Positions 27,176 through 30,000 of a stretch of 30,000 nucleotides of DNA are shown here, piece by piece. The notes under the pieces were generated by a model, which was given only the letters and a program-made list of their open reading frames with translations, was not told where the DNA came from and ran no database searches. A program made the position numbers and the translations under genes. This DNA is from Neocallimastix lanati (nom. inval.). Its lineage: Eukaryota; Neocallimastigomycota; Neocallimastigomycetes; Neocallimastigales; Neocallimastigaceae. Each line of letters starts with the position of its first letter. The stretch's first letter is position 1. The stretch covers positions 432,501 through 462,500 of the forward strand of contig JACVTC010000136.1 of the NCBI GenBank assembly GCA_016946835.1, written 5' to 3'.

Positions 27176-29893
27176 TTAAGATACGAAATTATGATCTTCA
27201 TTGGTTGCGCTAGCCCTGCTGGCCTGTCTTACTGTTTCTTCAGCATTGACGCTCTTGGTAGTAGTAGTACGATTCGATTTGAACCTATTGAACAAAGACC
27301 ATTGCTGGCCAATAGCAATAGGTAAAATCGATTGAAGAAGTGCCGCAGTAACCACTAAGAACGGAGTATCAGAATAAGCACCTGATTTCATCTGGCACTT
27401 AAATAGATCCTCCCATTCCCTTGTACTGTTATTAATACTTCGACCTCCAAGAAGGAAATTAAACACTTTTTCACACACACTAGAATCAATATACACATTA
27501 TTTTCAATACTATTACTAACATTACTAAAAAAATTATTACTAATATTACTATAACTATTATTACTATTACCATTATTACTATTACTATTACTATTATCAT
27601 TATTACTATTAACTATATCATTTGTTAGGTTGCCACGGTAAAAAGCATTATATAAAAATAAAATTTTATCATTAACTTTACTACGAATATAATTGAAAAA
27701 AGGACAATCAATTAACCAATGACTTATCCATTGTTTATTACTTTTACAACAGGGACAATAATTAGGACACATTTGATCTACAATTTTAGCAGCTTTAGCA
27801 ATTCTAGCATCTAATCTATATCCGCTTCGTGCTCTCAATAGCCAATAGAAACCATATGAAAGATCAGGATATTCATAACAAAGTTTAATAAATTTTGATG
27901 TTTCTTCGAATTTGTTTTTGTCATAAAACTCAGCTTTAATAGAATTGATTTTCATATCTCTTTTCCAATAAAAATCCTTGATTTTATTATCGTTATTACC
28001 TCTTTTCTCTAGTCTACGTTTAAGAGTTCTACTTTCTTTTGTCCATGTATATTTTCTAGATTTTGGAATATTATTAACTAAATAGGAAATAATACAATTT
28101 GAATTTTTCCATTTATCAAAACATTTGACCTGAGACAAAGCACACTTAGCTGACAATGGAGGAATATGTAAATCTTTTGAAATAGAATATACATTAATAA
28201 ATGATTTGGCTTTTTGTATACCTGCAATCCATCTTAATCCTTTATTAATTAATTTCTGAGTATTATTTGTTCTCGTTTTATTCGAACCAAGTAAAGGTGC
28301 AAAGTAAGAGACTTTACTAAGTACATAAGAGTTAATTATAATCTTCTTAAATGGAATAGGAATTTTGGAATTTGAAAGAAATTTACTAACAGAAAAGAGA
28401 GCTTTAGTTACTTTAGAGTTAAGTAATTTAATAATAGGTTTCAACGATAAGCTTTTATCAAATGGTATACCTAAATAGGTATAACATTTAGTTATTGGAA
28501 TTGGTTGACCAGCAAGATAAAAAGTAGGATCTCTTTTATTTTGAAAAAGAGGTGTGTCTGGTCGAATCACCATCGTTGCACACTTATTAATTCCAAAATT
28601 CATCATATTAAATTTAGCCCATTCATTTACCTTCTTAAGCATTTTTTTCAACTTAGTTCTTGACGGTGCGCATAGAACAATATCATCTGCAAAGAGTCCA
28701 CCACAACATCTAGATTCGCCTAAAGGAATTCCAAGTTCTGAAACATCATTAAAAATGTCATTAATAAAAAGATTGAAAAGAATTGGTGATAGTGGACAAC
28801 CTTGTCTAACTCCTTTCATAATATTAAAAGATTCCGAATATTGATCATCAATTTTAACACTAGCTTTGGATGTCAAATATAGATTTTTTATAAATTGATA
28901 ACATTTACCTCTAATACCTAAAGCATCTAATTTATATAAAATATTACCTATTGGAACAGAATCATATGCCTTTTTTAAATCTAGAAAAGCTAGGTAAGTT
29001 TCTTTATTATCATTTTTACGCCTTTGACAAATTTCTCGAATTGAAATAAATAAACTAACACATTCTTCTTTAATACGAAATCCAAATTGTTCTGGCCTAA
29101 TAATATTATTTTTAAGTCCATATTCTGAAATTCTTTTGGAGACTATTTTCGAAATGAGTTTAATACCATTGTTAATCAGAGAGATACCTCGATAATTGTC
29201 ACAATCAGATAGATCATCTCCTTTTTTAGGAATAGATATAATACTTGCTTCATTCCATGAGCTAGGAAATTCTCCATTCCAAATTCTTGAGTATATCTTC
29301 TGTAAACAATTTAAACCAGAAGAAGAATTATTTACTGAATTTTCGTCATCCGGAGGAATTAAAGCTTTATAAAATTCAATAGGAATTCCATCCGGGCCTG
29401 AAGCTTTAAAATTTGGAGTAGCCAAAATTGCTTCTCTAATTTCTTCTATACTGATGTCTTGATTTATATCCCATTCATTGTGTCTCGTATACCTAAATGT
29501 TCCATTGGAAAATTTATTATACCATTCGATTAATGCACTATTGATATCAGAATGGCTTGAAGCAAGTTTTTTATAGTGATTGTGCCATACTTCTAACTGT
29601 TCTTTAGTAGAAGTAGCTAGTTTACCATTTTTGTCCTTTACTGGAGAATTTGACATATTTTTAAATTTATCTACTTTTGCTGTTGTTTTAAGCCATTTCC
29701 AAGCTTTTTTAGGGTTATGAGATTTCATATATTCACATCCTGTATTAATCCAATGTTGGTATTCAGTTTTCCTATAAATATTACACATATGATGAATAAT
29801 TTTGCACATTCTATTATATTTATCAATTAATTCTTCAAATTCATCTAAATTATGATAAGAACCTCTTCTTTTAATGGATTTATATAATTTCAT
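27176..29893 (-). CDS. LINE (non-LTR retrotransposon) reverse transcriptase, intact 905 residues
   Basis: Copies the element's RNA into DNA at a nicked target. The order is a basic N-terminal linker (1-150); RT with GPDGIPIEFY (166-175), IISIPKKGD (218-226), YRGISLINNG (234-243), FLDLKKAYDSV (303-313), GVRQGCPLSPILFNLFIND (361-379), catalytic FADD (401-404) and YLGIPFD (473-479); a thumb and linker; a Cys/His cluster C709, C713, C715, C716, H725, C730 of the LINE C-terminal zinc type; an Asn/Ser-rich insert (762-798) encoded by an AAT-rich microsatellite; and a conserved-looking end with GGRSINNSTREWEDLF. No stops interrupt it, unlike all other retroelement sequence here, so it may be young. 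No endonuclease domain is present in this frame; it would lie upstream, beyond the window, or be missing. A TGA lies two codons before the ATG in the same frame. Confidence 0.93.
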   Translation of the reverse strand: MKLYKSIKRRGSYHNLDEFEELIDKYNRMCKIIHHMCNIYRKTEYQHWINTGCEYMKSHNPKKAWKWLKTTAKVDKFKNMSNSPVKDKNGKLATSTKEQLEVWHNHYKKLASSHSDINSALIEWYNKFSNGTFRYTRHNEWDINQDISIEEIREAILATPNFKASGPDGIPIEFYKALIPPDDENSVNNSSSGLNCLQKIYSRIWNGEFPSSWNEASIISIPKKGDDLSDCDNYRGISLINNGIKLISKIVSKRISEYGLKNNIIRPEQFGFRIKEECVSLFISIREICQRRKNDNKETYLAFLDLKKAYDSVPIGNILYKLDALGIRGKCYQFIKNLYLTSKASVKIDDQYSESFNIMKGVRQGCPLSPILFNLFINDIFNDVSELGIPLGESRCCGGLFADDIVLCAPSRTKLKKMLKKVNEWAKFNMMNFGINKCATMVIRPDTPLFQNKRDPTFYLAGQPIPITKCYTYLGIPFDKSLSLKPIIKLLNSKVTKALFSVSKFLSNSKIPIPFKKIIINSYVLSKVSYFAPLLGSNKTRTNNTQKLINKGLRWIAGIQKAKSFINVYSISKDLHIPPLSAKCALSQVKCFDKWKNSNCIISYLVNNIPKSRKYTWTKESRTLKRRLEKRGNNDNKIKDFYWKRDMKINSIKAEFYDKNKFEETSKFIKLCYEYPDLSYGFYWLLRARSGYRLDARIAKAAKIVDQMCPNYCPCCKSNKQWISHWLIDCPFFNYIRSKVNDKILFLYNAFYRGNLTNDIVNSNNDNSNSNSNNGNSNNSYSNISNNFFSNVSNSIENNVYIDSSVCEKVFNFLLGGRSINNSTREWEDLFKCQMKSGAYSDTPFLVVTAALLQSILPIAIGQQWSLFNRFKSNRTTTTKSVNAEETVRQASRASATNEDHNFVS

Positions 29894-30000
29894 AGATCAT
29901 CTAGAAAAGGTAAAGATTTATTTCTGTAATATTCCAATTCTTTACAGGCAAAGATCCAGTGAGAAAAGCTAGGTACACTAACACTACAACAAGGGCAACA
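29890..30000 (-). CDS. Partial upstream ORF with zinc-finger-like end, cut by the window edge
   Basis: Open from the window edge for 36 codons, ending in TGA at 29892-29890, which overlaps the ATG of the 905-residue RT as ATGA. It reads CCPCCSVSVPSFSHWIFACK and then ELEYYRNKSLPFLDDL. The CPCC-x9-HWIFAC spacing matches the CPCC-x8-HWLIDC cluster in the RT C-terminus. It is therefore either the 3' end of another LINE protein in tandem, or the zinc-finger end of the element's own first ORF. Confidence 0.55.
   Translation of the reverse strand, partial: CCPCCSVSVPSFSHWIFACKELEYYRNKSLPFLDDL

Noticed and set aside
28554-28844. 96-codon plus-strand frame inside the LINE
   Set aside because: It is antisense to the conserved RT motifs, which are clearly on the minus strand.

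Overview
The window looks like a very AT-rich eukaryotic nuclear scaffold. The best guess is a fungus, and within fungi an anaerobic gut fungus (Neocallimastigomycota). The reasons are extreme A+T content with long homopolymer and ATT tracts, short GT-AG introns, Asn-rich tails, an ankyrin-type pseudogene, a Skt5/Chs4-like Sel1-repeat protein, and remains of copia and LINE retroelements. The taxon is an inference. Other extremely AT-rich eukaryotes, such as dictyostelids, are not excluded from sequence alone.

Layout. 1-7830: two minus-strand multi-exon genes (194-1371 and 6122-7827). They encode small multi-pass membrane proteins that are paralogues: three introns fall at matching places, all phase 0, and exon 2 is 72 bases in both. 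About 4.7 kb of simple-sequence DNA lies between them. 7830-10280: almost gene-free, with one doubtful two-exon reading at 8891-9063. 10290-15985: a decayed minus-strand Ty1/copia pol (protease, integrase, RT, RNase H). Its RT is split at one point by about 2.3 kb that carries an intact unknown ORF (12243-12899) and a broken secreted-protein gene (11271-12132). 16150-17340: two islands of less AT-rich, unexplained sequence around a five-copy minisatellite. 18225-18636: ankyrin-repeat pseudogene. 18640-22080: gene-free AT-rich DNA that contains a perfect 30-bp inverted repeat. 22126-23590: intact two-exon Sel1-repeat gene, the best host gene here. 25229-25603: about 125 ATT units. 25842-26570: decayed plus-strand LINE RT fragment. 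27176-29893: intact 905-residue LINE RT on the minus strand, whose start codon overlaps the stop of another zinc-finger ORF that runs off the window.

The genes do not form a pathway. The pattern is sparse host genes in a sea of simple repeats, with retroelement debris concentrated in the second and last thirds. The most noteworthy points are the paralogue pair, the gene pair sitting in the copia RT break, the Skt5-like protein whose CaaX cysteine position is serine, the long perfect hairpin, and the overlapping LINE reading frames. All spliced models are read by eye, without transcript or database support.
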